NCBI RefSeq assembly: GCF_021245735.1
Contig: NZ_JAJISB010000010.1
Location: 62,001-126,000 of the forward strand
Length of the DNA stretch: 64,000 nucleotides
Direction of reading: 5' to 3'
DNA from: Brevibacillus daliensis
GTDB lineage: Bacteria > Bacillota > Bacilli > Brevibacillales > Brevibacillaceae
The notes under the pieces are model-generated. The model was not told the origin of the DNA. It saw nothing but the letters and a program-made list of their open reading frames with translations, and did no database searches. Positions 33,278-41,099 of this stretch are shown here, piece by piece. Numbering within the stretch: position 1 is the stretch's first letter; every line of letters starts with the position of its first letter. A program made the translations under genes and the position numbers.

Positions 33278-33297
33278 GTGATTATGAAGTTGTAAAA
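33278..33297 (-). promoter_or_regulatory. direct-repeat box 2 upstream of the PepSY-like gene
   Basis: Minus strand TTTTACAACTTCATAATCAC: TTACAAC-N4-TAATCAC, 77 bp before the start codon. Confidence 0.5.
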
Positions 33298-33391
33298 TTT
33301 ATTCTTGATGTTATTTAGGCTAACAAAATGTAACCGAAAATAAACAAGAGGAATAGCATGAGCGTGAACAGAAAGGTTCACGATTTCATCT

Positions 33392-34039
33392 CTACACCTC
33401 CAAACGATATCCCATTTTATAGACCGTTTTAATTCTACATTCCATATCTAGCTTCTTTCTTAGTTTTTGAATATGAACATCTACTGTCCTTGTATCCCCC
33501 ACATAGTCATAGCCCCAAGCAAGCTCTAGCAACTTGTCCCGAGATAGAGCAATATTACGATTGTTGACCAACACCTCTAGCAAATCGAATTCTTTTGGGG
33601 TACATTCAACCAGATATTCATTCAGAAATACTTGTCTGCTCTCAAAATCAATTTTAACCCCATCCAGCTCAAACTTCTTGCTTTCCTTCTTGGTACGCCT
33701 TAACACCGCATCCACCCGCGCCAGCAACTCCAGCATCTCAAATGGTTTGACCAGATAATCATCAGCACCGAGGGTCAAGCCCTTCACCTTATCCGATAAA
33801 CTACTTCGCGCGGTCAGAAAAATAGTAGGAGTCTCTCGAATTTGCTGGAAAACCTCATACCCGTCAATCTCCGGAAGCATAACATCTAGTAGTACGAGAT
33901 CTACTTCATGCTGTACCAACTCATGAATTGCTGCTCTTCCATCAAAAACAGAAATACATGTATGTCCCACTGATTGTAGGTTTCTTTTGATTAATTCATT
34001 GATTGGAATTTCATCCTCGACAATTAAAATTGTTGCCAC
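33392..34039 (-). CDS. OmpR/PhoB-family response regulator
   Basis: A 215-residue regulator: receiver domain with acidic pocket (VEDE), phosphorylated Asp in LVLLDVMLPEIDGYEV, Thr in IFLTAR and Lys in DDYLVKPF; then a winged helix ending TVDVHIQKLRKK. The loop before IFLTAR is a few residues shorter than usual. GTG at 34039, 5 nt after GAGGTGG, is preferred to the ATG at 34057. It has a TTACAAC box just upstream. It may now serve the kinase at 30723, whose own regulator is truncated. Confidence 0.92.
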   Translation of the reverse strand: MATILIVEDEIPINELIKRNLQSVGHTCISVFDGRAAIHELVQHEVDLVLLDVMLPEIDGYEVFQQIRETPTIFLTARSSLSDKVKGLTLGADDYLVKPFEMLELLARVDAVLRRTKKESKKFELDGVKIDFESRQVFLNEYLVECTPKEFDLLEVLVNNRNIALSRDKLLELAWGYDYVGDTRTVDVHIQKLRKKLDMECRIKTVYKMGYRLEV

Positions 34040-34070
34040 TAGGACCACCTCTTGCATAGCATAGCATGTC

Positions 34071-34091
34071 GTTGTAATAGAGTTGTAAAAA
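34071..34091 (-). promoter_or_regulatory. direct-repeat box 3 upstream of the response regulator
   Basis: Minus strand TTACAACTCTATTACAAC is a perfect TTACAAC repeat with 11 bp period, the geometry used by B. subtilis PhoP-type dimers. It lies 32 bp before the GTG start, suggesting autoregulation. Confidence 0.6.
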
Positions 34092-34344
34092 CTGCAATTT
34101 AGGTAGTGACAATGATAATTAGAGGAGGCAGGTTGTTTTGTAATATCCTATTATTAATCAGTCCAGCAGCTCTCTCTGTATGACGGATCAAAAATATTCA
34201 CTCGTTTAGTAAGTTACATTCCTGCTCCTTCCTACTGGTACTACAGTGGCAATCCAGCTTCTTGTTTGGCATAAATCATTACATCAATTCGGACGAAGCA
34301 ATGAGAAGTAAGGTTACTTTCAAATATGGATACTACCAAAAGCA

Positions 34345-34382
34345 CAAAAAAGCTACTGACATTGCATTTCAAGTCAGTAGCT
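34345..34382 (-). terminator. terminator of the ECF/anti-sigma pair 2
   Basis: AGCTACTGAC (34351-34360) and GTCAGTAGCT (34373-34382) are perfect complements; on the minus strand six T follow. Confidence 0.85.
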
Positions 34383-34391
34383 TTCATTAAT

Positions 34392-35492
34392 TTAATCCCG
34401 ATCAATCTGGATCCCACTAATAGTACCAATATCCAAATCAGCAAGAAATACTCTTATGTTTGGTTTCCCCTGACTCGTAAGCACATAGCCTCCCCAATGC
34501 TCACCGCCATCAGCCTTATATCCAGTGATATCAATTCCAAATATGTTTTTAATAAGCGGTTTTGTCACTGAAATGGCTTCATCTTTTGATTTTATTTTAT
34601 AATGGTCCGTTACATAATGTACACGATATACTTGACCTGTTTTTGCTCCAATTTCAACATAATATTTCTCTTGCTCATTGGTGAGCCTCCACATGTCTTC
34701 TCCGCTGGTTGATGATTTCTTTGCTTGGGTAAATGAGAAACTGTTATTGTTTGATACATTTGATAGTAACATCAACGCTCTTTGCGCTATGGATACATAC
34801 TTTTTATCCACATCACCCAGCTTGTAATATAAAGAGAAATTTGACACCTTATTTGTTTTCAGATCGATACTAACGTGCTGATCATCTCCTAACCAAAAGG
34901 ACAAGGTTGTTTCTTCATAGCCTTTAAAGAAATGGACTTTTTGAAAAAACACATGTTGATTAGCTTCTTTAAATGCATCTCGTGCAGTCTCTATATATTT
35001 TTGATAATTATTCGGTAACTCATTGATAGAAACCGTTGCCGAGACAGTACGAACCTCTGTTGTATTAGGTTTAAAAGTCACAACTGACTCTTGATTTTTT
35101 GTCCGTACAATAAAGTAATCTGGGTCTTTCTCAATCTCTTCAAAGTGAAAATCCTTGTTAATGCCCATCGCTTTTATTTCCTTTTGGGCAGCTGTAAAAT
35201 ACTTTTGGTCTTGTTCTAATACAGGTTTACTTCCTGTTTCTACTGGTTTACTTCCTGTTGTTTCTACTGAAGTGGTAAATGTCTTTATCCAGATAATAGC
35301 AAATAAAGCTACACATGTGATAATTCCTTTTGCCATCCATCCAAAATATTGTCTCCGCTTTTTCAGTTTTTGCATCAGTCTTCGCTCTTTTCTTATGTTC
35401 TCTACTATCACTTGGTTTCGTTCCCTAGAAAGGATCTGCTCCGGGAACCGATTTAAGTCTTCCAAGATTATCTGTTCATCTTGTGACGGCAT
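34392..35492 (-). CDS. membrane anti-sigma factor (partner of second ECF sigma)
   Basis: A 366-residue type II membrane protein: about 53 cytoplasmic residues rich in charge (NIRKERRLMQKLKKRRQYFG), one helix (IITCVALFAIIWI), then an extracytoplasmic region of about 290 residues with a small tandem repeat TGSKPVETGSKPV just after the membrane and a PepSY-like C-terminus (YYVEIGAKTGQVYRV). It starts within the last 17 bases of the sigma gene (GGAGGTGATAAAAG before ATG). Expected to sequester the sigma factor. Confidence 0.75.
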   Translation of the reverse strand: MPSQDEQIILEDLNRFPEQILSRERNQVIVENIRKERRLMQKLKKRRQYFGWMAKGIITCVALFAIIWIKTFTTSVETTGSKPVETGSKPVLEQDQKYFTAAQKEIKAMGINKDFHFEEIEKDPDYFIVRTKNQESVVTFKPNTTEVRTVSATVSINELPNNYQKYIETARDAFKEANQHVFFQKVHFFKGYEETTLSFWLGDDQHVSIDLKTNKVSNFSLYYKLGDVDKKYVSIAQRALMLLSNVSNNNSFSFTQAKKSSTSGEDMWRLTNEQEKYYVEIGAKTGQVYRVHYVTDHYKIKSKDEAISVTKPLIKNIFGIDITGYKADGGEHWGGYVLTSQGKPNIRVFLADLDIGTISGIQIDRD

Positions 35493-36009
35493 CTTTTATC
35501 ACCTCCGAAACAGGAACATTCCTCTTGTTTTGAACAGCTTTCATCGCCCTATGTAAAGTGAGATTTACTTTGTCTTCGCTCCATCCCAATACCTCCGCCG
35601 TCTCCTTGCTAGATAATCCCTTGATTCCACGCAATATCAACACATCCCTATAAGATCGTTTCAACTGATTGATCATGTCATAAAGCAGCCGTTTGTTCTC
35701 ACTTAATTCTAGAGACTCTTCTGGTGTTTTGTCGTGCGAAACGAGATGCTGCAAGAATATATCTGGCAACCAGCTTATTAGTTTTGTTTTACGTTTTTCA
35801 TCAATGGCTACATTTCTAGCAATGGTAAACAGCCATGTTTTCGGGTTTACAATCTCTGTTTGCTGGATGGCCTTTAGAGCACGAATAAAGGTCTCTTGTA
35901 CAAGATCATCTATATCCGTTCGTCCCGTGTAATAGACGAGAAAGCGATAAACATCATTACTGTAAGCTAGAAACCATTCTTCAATACGTGCGCCAGCGTA
36001 ATCATCCAA
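35476..36009 (-). CDS. ECF sigma factor, second module
   Basis: A 177-residue sigma factor: region 2 (VYRFLVYYTGRTDIDDLVQE-TFIRALKAIQQTEIVNPKTW) and region 4 (YRDVLILRGIKGLSSKETAEVLGWSEDKVNLTLHRA). TTG start at 36009 with AGGAGG 10 nt upstream. Upstream promoter with ECF-like -35 and CGTC -10 suggests autoactivation. Length, regions and partner resemble SigX/SigV-type envelope-stress systems; the signal is unknown. Confidence 0.92.
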   Translation of the reverse strand: MDDYAGARIEEWFLAYSNDVYRFLVYYTGRTDIDDLVQETFIRALKAIQQTEIVNPKTWLFTIARNVAIDEKRKTKLISWLPDIFLQHLVSHDKTPEESLELSENKRLLYDMINQLKRSYRDVLILRGIKGLSSKETAEVLGWSEDKVNLTLHRAMKAVQNKRNVPVSEVIKDAVTR

Positions 36010-36035
36010 TTGTGTTCCACCTCCTTGTCACTGTA

Positions 36036-36064
36036 TAGACGGAGAAGCTTCTGAAAATCTTTCA
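36036..36064 (-). promoter_or_regulatory. candidate ECF-type autoregulatory promoter
   Basis: On the minus strand TGAAAG (36059-36064) and CGTCTA (36036-36041) are 17 bp apart. The CGTC -10 core is the hallmark of Bacillus ECF promoters. Confidence 0.6.
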
Positions 36065-36135
36065 CTTATATTATAAAAATTTTTCAACTTCTCTTCTATT
36101 GCTGGTGTTTCCAGGTTACCACCTACTTCTTTTTT

Positions 36136-36162
36136 AGTAAGCAATGCCACACTCTCAATATG
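36136..36162. repeat. rlmCD-tail-like repeat, copy C
   Basis: AGTAAGCAATGCCACACTCT then CAATATG; the minus strand reads R-H-I-E-S-V-A-L-L-T-K-K. The hairpin GGACCCCTA/TAGGGGCC plus T7 (36181-36207) follows on the plus strand without any gene before it. Confidence 0.5.
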
Positions 36163-36286
36163 TCTAGAGTGTAGGGTGCTGGACCCCTAGTATAGGGGCC
36201 TTTTTTTCTATCTCTTTGCTTTATGCATAAATTGCATTCATTCTACAAAAAATATTTGTGCTAACCAAAAATGGGAGGTATGTCAT

Positions 36287-37612
36287 TTGAAAGAAACAAA
36301 CTATTGGAATCCTGACAATCCTGAATTTTGGGAAAGCAAAGGGAAAAAGATTGCTAATCGGAATTTATGGATCTCTATCCCCAATTTATTAATTGCCTTT
36401 GGTGTGTGGCAAATATGGTCCATATTATCATTAAGCCTAATTGATGCGGGATTTACATATACAACTGATCAAATATTTACTTTGACTGCTATTCCTGCAT
36501 TAACAGGTGCAGTGGTCAGACCTTTTTATTCTATCGGCATTACGTATATAGGGGGAAAAGCTTGGACTTTTTTATCTACTATTATCCTGCTAGTACCTGT
36601 GCTTGGAGTTGGATGGGCATTAAAAAATCCAGATACCCCCTATACTTTAATGGCTATTTTTGCTGCTTTATGCGGACTTGGAGGAGGAAACTTTGCTTCA
36701 TCGATGGCGGCTATTGGCCCTTTTTATCCGAAAGCAAAGCAAGGATCTGCTCTGGGTATTAACGGTGGATTAGGAAATCTTGGTGTAAGTGTAGCCCAAT
36801 TTATTATTCCTTTTGTTATTACGATACCGTTGTTTGGGTCTTTAGGAGGGAGTCCTTTAACTGTAGTAAATGAGAACGGAACGACTAGACTTTGGTTGCA
36901 AAATGGAGCTTTTATATGGGTAATTCCAATTGTAATCTTTGCGCTTTTAGCCTTATTTGGGATGAACAACCTACCTCTTAAGAAGCCAAAATTGTCTGAG
37001 CAGTTAAAAGTATTCCAACGAAAACATATGTATCTTATTACGATTTTATATATAATGTCGTTTGGGTCATTTATTGGCTACTCAGCTGCTTTTCCTTTAT
37101 TGTTAAAGGGAGAATTTCCAGAGATGAACGCTCTTCAACTAGTGTTTCTTGGACCATTGCTTGGAGCATTAACGCGACCCCTCGGCGGATATTTAGCAGA
37201 TAGATTTGGGGGAGCACGGGTTTCTCTTATAGATGTAGGTATTATGATTATCGGTGTATGTAGTGTTATTTTGTTCATTAGTGAAGGAACCAAAAGCTTT
37301 CTTGGATTTTTTATCTCCTTCTTAGTGTTATTTGCTACTGGCGGGATTGCCAACGGTTCCATCTTTACAATGTTTCCGATTATTTTTGGGCCGATTGAAT
37401 CACCAGCGGCTATTGGATTTGCCTCTGCCATCGGAGCATTCGGTGGGTTTTTTATCCCAAAAGTTTTTGGTTGGACAATTGAGAACTTGGGAGGTATAAG
37501 TCCAGCTTTATACTTATTTATTCTCTACTATATCGTTTGCTTAGGAATCATTTGGTATTATTATGCTCGTAGAAATGCGGAAGTACATGTGGATTCGTTA
37601 CGGACGCAATAA
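36287..37612 (+). CDS. narK: nitrate/nitrite MFS transporter (NarK-like)
   Basis: A 441-residue twelve-helix carrier of the NNP family. The two nitrate signatures are present: CGLGGGNFASSMAAIGPFYP and GINGGLGNLGVSVAQF, with the arginine in AVVRPFYS of helix 2 that binds the anion. TTG start 8 nt after GGGAGG. It imports nitrate or exports nitrite across the cytoplasmic membrane. No nitrate reductase genes are adjacent. An 18 bp perfect hairpin follows the gene. Confidence 0.9.
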   Translation: MKETNYWNPDNPEFWESKGKKIANRNLWISIPNLLIAFGVWQIWSILSLSLIDAGFTYTTDQIFTLTAIPALTGAVVRPFYSIGITYIGGKAWTFLSTIILLVPVLGVGWALKNPDTPYTLMAIFAALCGLGGGNFASSMAAIGPFYPKAKQGSALGINGGLGNLGVSVAQFIIPFVITIPLFGSLGGSPLTVVNENGTTRLWLQNGAFIWVIPIVIFALLALFGMNNLPLKKPKLSEQLKVFQRKHMYLITILYIMSFGSFIGYSAAFPLLLKGEFPEMNALQLVFLGPLLGALTRPLGGYLADRFGGARVSLIDVGIMIIGVCSVILFISEGTKSFLGFFISFLVLFATGGIANGSIFTMFPIIFGPIESPAAIGFASAIGAFGGFFIPKVFGWTIENLGGISPALYLFILYYIVCLGIIWYYYARRNAEVHVDSLRTQ

Positions 37613-37678
37613 GATTTTTGGAGATCACACTTCGTTCCCTCTGGCAAACAGCTATCGTTTAGAAGGTTAATTTCATGA

Positions 37679-37722
37679 GTTAACAAGAAAACCTCGCAAT
37701 AAAACGAGGTTTTCTTGTTAAC
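37679..37722. terminator. bidirectional terminator between narK and DUF1801 genes
   Basis: An 18 bp perfect stem (GTTAACAAGAAAACCTCG with its complement) and 8 nt loop; T-rich on both strands. Confidence 0.9.
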
Positions 37723-37742
37723 TCTTCATTTCTAATATAGGA

Positions 37743-37780
37743 CGCAATACAATTATTTCTTCTTTTTTAATTTACCTTTC
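37743..37780. repeat. 38 bp direct repeat, left copy
   Basis: This stretch spans the last codons (lysine run) of the DUF1801 gene and its stop. An identical 38 bp copy lies at 40389-40426. The two enclose 2.6 kb with the DUF1801, GNAT and copper-amine-oxidase-domain genes. Confidence 0.85.
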
Positions 37781-38142
37781 GCTTTTTCAATATTCTCAGC
37801 AACTCTAAATTGAACGATTTTGTTTATTAATTCATAAGGCAGTGGCTTGTCTATAGGAAATTGTATGGACCCTTTTGCCCCTTTATATTCAGCTAATTCA
37901 TCTTTACATGCATTAATTCCACTTGGAGCTGGATAAAATCCAATATGATTTTTATAAGCGGCAAAATGCACTAGATTTCCATACAGCACAAAAGTAGGCA
38001 TTTGATAGCTTATCTTCTCCTTTGCGTCTGGTGCCGACTCTTTAATAACTTTTCTTAATGTTTCAAGTATTGCCTGAACCTCAGGAGGAAATTGTGAAAT
38101 ATAATCATCGATTGACTCATACGCGATTTTATTTCCTTCCAT
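37753..38142 (-). CDS. DUF1801 (YdhG-like) domain protein
   Basis: A 129-residue protein with the DUF1801 pattern: YISQFPPEVQAILETLRKVI, SYQMPTFVLYG, HIGFYPAPSGI and PLPYELINKIVQFRV. ATG at 38142 follows AGGAG by 6 nt. The B. subtilis relative YdhG and the iron-uptake protein Fra share the fold; the general function is not settled. Its 3' end is duplicated at 40389. Confidence 0.85.
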   Translation of the reverse strand: MEGNKIAYESIDDYISQFPPEVQAILETLRKVIKESAPDAKEKISYQMPTFVLYGNLVHFAAYKNHIGFYPAPSGINACKDELAEYKGAKGSIQFPIDKPLPYELINKIVQFRVAENIEKAKGKLKKKK

Positions 38143-38239
38143 GATTTCTCCTTTCATACACCTTATTAGTAGTCTTAGTATCTCATCCATATATTTCAAA
38201 CATACTGGAATGACATTTGTTCTAACTGATTGTTATATA

Positions 38240-39067
38240 TTAAAAATTGAACCAATTTATTTTGTAACTGTGTGCTTTAAATAAACCTGCCTTCTCAGCT
38301 GTTTTTTGAGAAGCGATATTACTCTCCATGCAATCCCACCAAGCAGCAATATTGTTTTCATTATATTTTTTTACTAATAATTTCATAAGTGAACTAGACA
38401 ATCCTTGTCTTTTGTAATCTTCAAGTGTTTCCACCCCAATTGCGTGTGTGGAACTAAACATGAATGAGGAAGTTGCTATACTTACGATTTCTTTTTTTTC
38501 AGTGAGTGCAACGTAACCATAGCCCTTTCCTAAATAATTTTTGAAAGTCCCCCAATATTGTTCAATGTAGTTTATCAAAAAGTCTGCATTTTTTATTTCA
38601 CCATTATTCAGTTCAAGAAATAATATTTCATCAATCTCCAGAGCCCTAAAGGGTTCTAAAATATCTGTGAAGAGAATTTCATTTGTATTAATATTAGATT
38701 TATAAACATACTGAAAACTTTCATCTATCTTTCTGTTACCGAAGACTTGATATATTGTAGGATACCAGTCCTTCGAATCGACCGAGAACTCAAAACTGTT
38801 TGTATCTTTACTTTTTAAGAAAGGAATAATTTCATTATCAATGAGCATTTCGATTGATTGATTAAAGTATGTGTTTCTAGCACTCCCCATGAAATTGAAA
38901 CTTCCCAATCCACTAGACCATACTATAGCGGATGACGGATTCAAATTGTTATCTACCCACACTTCCCCGGGATTATTACCGACAACAACTCCTGCAAACA
39001 TCATATCACTGTCTACATTAACTATTTTATTTGCCAACCATTCGTTTCTTTCGTTAATAAGTATCAT
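38240..39067 (-). CDS. GNAT family N-acetyltransferase
   Basis: A 275-residue acetyltransferase of the longer GNAT_acetyltran type: an N-terminal half of about 130 residues (PSSAIVWSSGLGSFNFMGSA) and a C-terminal acetyl-CoA domain with THAIGVETLEDYKRQGLSSS (motif A, R/Q-x-x-G-x-G/S) and WDCMESNIASQKTAEKAGL. ATG at 39067 is 10 nt after AGGA; a GTG three codons upstream is less likely. Substrate unknown. Confidence 0.85.
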   Translation of the reverse strand: MILINERNEWLANKIVNVDSDMMFAGVVVGNNPGEVWVDNNLNPSSAIVWSSGLGSFNFMGSARNTYFNQSIEMLIDNEIIPFLKSKDTNSFEFSVDSKDWYPTIYQVFGNRKIDESFQYVYKSNINTNEILFTDILEPFRALEIDEILFLELNNGEIKNADFLINYIEQYWGTFKNYLGKGYGYVALTEKKEIVSIATSSFMFSSTHAIGVETLEDYKRQGLSSSLMKLLVKKYNENNIAAWWDCMESNIASQKTAEKAGLFKAHSYKINWFNF

Positions 39068-39423
39068 GTATATCACGTCCTATTTCGGGAGGCTATCTCT
39101 TATAAACTCCCCCTAAATTTCTTGAAATTTTGCCGTACCACAACGAGCATACTTATTTTACCATATAGGATATTGGCTTAGTATCATATAAAAAGGATCA
39201 TAGACTATTTGTATCTTCATTAAAGTCTTCTACTCTTATTAAGCCATACTTCGTTGTTCCAAAGTACAAGCATTGCTCCCAAAGACTAAATATGTAATTG
39301 AGGGTCGTTAGGAAGCCCTAAATCCCCAGCGTGCAGACCTTCGTCTTTACGGTACTTTGTCTACACGCTGTACAAAAGAATCCTTGAAGATAATCTTCAA
39401 GGATTCTTTCGCTTTTCTTCCAT
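39068..39423. other. 356 bp gap with terminator and long hairpin
   Basis: CAGCGTG and CACGCTG at 39328-39371 enclose a 30 nt loop, and 39375-39409 is a nearly loopless 17 bp inverted repeat followed on the minus strand by TTTTGT: terminator of the copper-amine-oxidase-domain gene. No other feature seen. Confidence 0.55.
39375..39409 (-). terminator. terminator of the copper-amine-oxidase-domain gene
   Basis: AAAGAATCCTTGAAGAT and its exact complement separated by one base. Confidence 0.8.
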
Positions 39424-40059
39424 TTATCTGATGAACATAAACTGCATGGATTGTCTAAGATGATTCAGCATGTCGACGCTTTCTTTAAATTCTGGACTTT
39501 CCGGCTTCTCCAAATAAGGTGCTTCACTTGGTGTTTGCAACGCATACACCTTTCCATCCTGCATTCCTAAAACGGTAAAGAGTCCTGTATCTGCATACTC
39601 ATCTTTGTCCCACACAGTTTTGTCGAGGATGAGCACGCGGAAGAAAAATTCCGGTTTTACTGCCTTATTTTTCGGTACATATTGAAAAATAACTTCATTC
39701 GCCTTTTTTTCTACCTTGATCTTATCTTTCCATTCAGAAGGGAGGCTGATCAGAGCCTTTTGATCTTCAATCACATAGGCATCCTTGCTGGTAATTGCTC
39801 CATTCTGCGGGGATGCTTTGCTATTTACTTTCACGATCTTGTTTTTTTGATCCCACTGTACTTCTCCTCCGAGAGATTCTGCCAAAGCACGTGCTGGTAC
39901 GAGCACACGACCATTGATTAATTGGGCTTGCGCGTCTGTTTTTACTTCTTTCCCGTCTACCATCACTTTGATGGCTGGGGCAGCATAAGCCATGCCCGAT
40001 ACAAACAGTGCTGTAGCTAATACGCCGCATAAGAAACTCTTTTTCCCCATCTTCTTCAT
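39424..40059 (-). CDS. secreted protein with copper amine oxidase N-terminal-like domain
   Basis: A 211-residue exported protein. Signal peptide MKKMGKKSFLCGVLATALFV with a cleavage site after AYA (about residue 26). Then the PF07833-type repeat: VMVDGKEVKTDAQAQLINGR, VLVPARALAESLGGEVQWDQ and NKIVKVNS, a domain used by Paenibacillaceae for cell-wall or surface association, not an oxidase. The last 120 residues are unassigned. AAGGAG precedes the ATG by 11 nt. Confidence 0.82.
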   Translation of the reverse strand: MKKMGKKSFLCGVLATALFVSGMAYAAPAIKVMVDGKEVKTDAQAQLINGRVLVPARALAESLGGEVQWDQKNKIVKVNSKASPQNGAITSKDAYVIEDQKALISLPSEWKDKIKVEKKANEVIFQYVPKNKAVKPEFFFRVLILDKTVWDKDEYADTGLFTVLGMQDGKVYALQTPSEAPYLEKPESPEFKESVDMLNHLRQSMQFMFIR

Positions 40060-40355
40060 ATTGTTTCTGTCTCCTTATAGTGTGAATATCTGTTTATTGA
40101 CAACGTGCCTGACCTAAAGCATACGGAATATTCATGAGAAAAAGCAATCAGCAAATATGGCTGTATTTTCCTGATATCCTGCATTTCACGAAACCTGATC
40201 TACTCAGCATGGGTACACAGATCGTTACTCAAGCCAGCACGAAAATCAGTATTATGAGCCCCATTTTCATAAAATGCTTGGAACGGAATACGTATAGCAG
40301 GACAAATAACCACTTGAAATATGGTCAATATTTGTTCAATATTTCAGTACAATAT

Positions 40356-40375
40356 CACACAGCACTCCACATGTG
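40356..40375. repeat. rlmCD-tail-like repeat, copy D
   Basis: CACACAGCACTCCACATG (18 bp) is identical to the 3' end of the intact rlmCD gene at 58077-58094. Confidence 0.7.
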
Positions 40376-40388
40376 TGACTTAAGCTAT

Positions 40389-40426
40389 CGCAATACAATT
40401 ATTTCTTCTTTTTTAATTTACCTTTC
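40389..40426. repeat. 38 bp direct repeat, right copy
   Basis: Identical to 37743-37780, the 3' end of the DUF1801 gene, and placed exactly between rlmCD-tail copies D and E. Confidence 0.85.
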
Positions 40427-40433
40427 AATCAAC

Positions 40434-40510
40434 GCAGCACTCTCCACATGTGTTGAGATGACAGGAAGTACAAATCTAAAATTAAAGGAATGGCATCTGC
40501 TCGCTTGAAG
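40434..40510. repeat. rlmCD-tail-like repeat, copy E
   Basis: GCAGCACTCTCCACATGTG, then GACAGG-AGTAC and GGAATGGCAT; matches copy B at 29665-29735 along its length. Confidence 0.6.
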
Positions 40511-40562
40511 AGGCAGCTACTATTAGCTACCCTGTCTTATTTCTAGTAGCATTATTTGTCCA

Positions 40563-41012
40563 TCATTGTAATCTATTATCAAACATTAATTGTATTTGAA
40601 TACCGAACGGGTCTTCAACAATACCGTATGCTTTGCTAAACACATTATTAGATAAAGGAACAATGATTTTCACTCTATCATCTGTAATTAAGCTATTATA
40701 AAAATGTTCAATTTCTTCTAAGTCAGCACTTTGAATACATAATGAAGTGTTATTACCAACTGTATATTCTTCACTGATATCCATTGTATCTTCCGCTATC
40801 ATTACTTTTGCTCTTCCGATGGATAAGACGGAGTGAGAAATATAATTCTTATTTTCATCCGTAAGCTGCATAGAACTGTCACGTTTTGCCATGTCTTGAT
40901 AGGTAACAAGTAACAATTCCTCTGCTTTAAAATGGTTTTTGTAAAAATTTATAGCTTCTTGTGCGTTTCCGTTCATGGATAAGAAAATAGCTATTTCTAA
41001 TGTTGCACTCAT
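40563..41012 (-). CDS. VOC family (glyoxalase/PhnB-like) protein
   Basis: A 149-residue protein with the PhnB-type vicinal oxygen chelate fold: IAIFLSMNGNAQEAINFYKN at the start, then SIGRAKVMIAED and the closing AYGIVEDPFGIQIQLMF. Members bind or modify small molecules; metal-ligand His/Glu positions are only partly kept, so activity is uncertain. AAAGGAG precedes the ATG. Divergent from a WYL regulator 87 bp away, its probable controller. Confidence 0.85.
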   Translation of the reverse strand: MSATLEIAIFLSMNGNAQEAINFYKNHFKAEELLLVTYQDMAKRDSSMQLTDENKNYISHSVLSIGRAKVMIAEDTMDISEEYTVGNNTSLCIQSADLEEIEHFYNSLITDDRVKIIVPLSNNVFSKAYGIVEDPFGIQIQLMFDNRLQ

Positions 41013-41099
41013 GGTATCAATCTCCTTTGATATATGACCTTGAACTCATCATAATATATAAAGGTATCAAAATACGACACCCTTATGAGGAGATTTAAT

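Larger units (their letters stand above)
34040..34391. other. intergenic region with regulator box and terminator
   Basis: TTACAAC-N4-TTACAAC box on the minus strand at 34071-34091 and the anti-sigma terminator at 34345-34382. Nothing else is seen; the 67-codon minus frame at 34241 is not gene-like. Confidence 0.5.
40060..40562. other. 500 bp gap built of repeated gene ends
   Basis: Order: rlmCD-tail copy D (40356-40375), right copy of the 38 bp repeat (40389-40426), rlmCD-tail copy E (40434-40510). The open frame at 40134-40508 has no ribosome site and crosses all three repeats; it is not taken as a gene. Confidence 0.6.

Noticed and set aside
40134-40508. 124-codon plus-strand frame
   Set aside because: It runs through three repeated gene ends read on the wrong strand and has no start signal.
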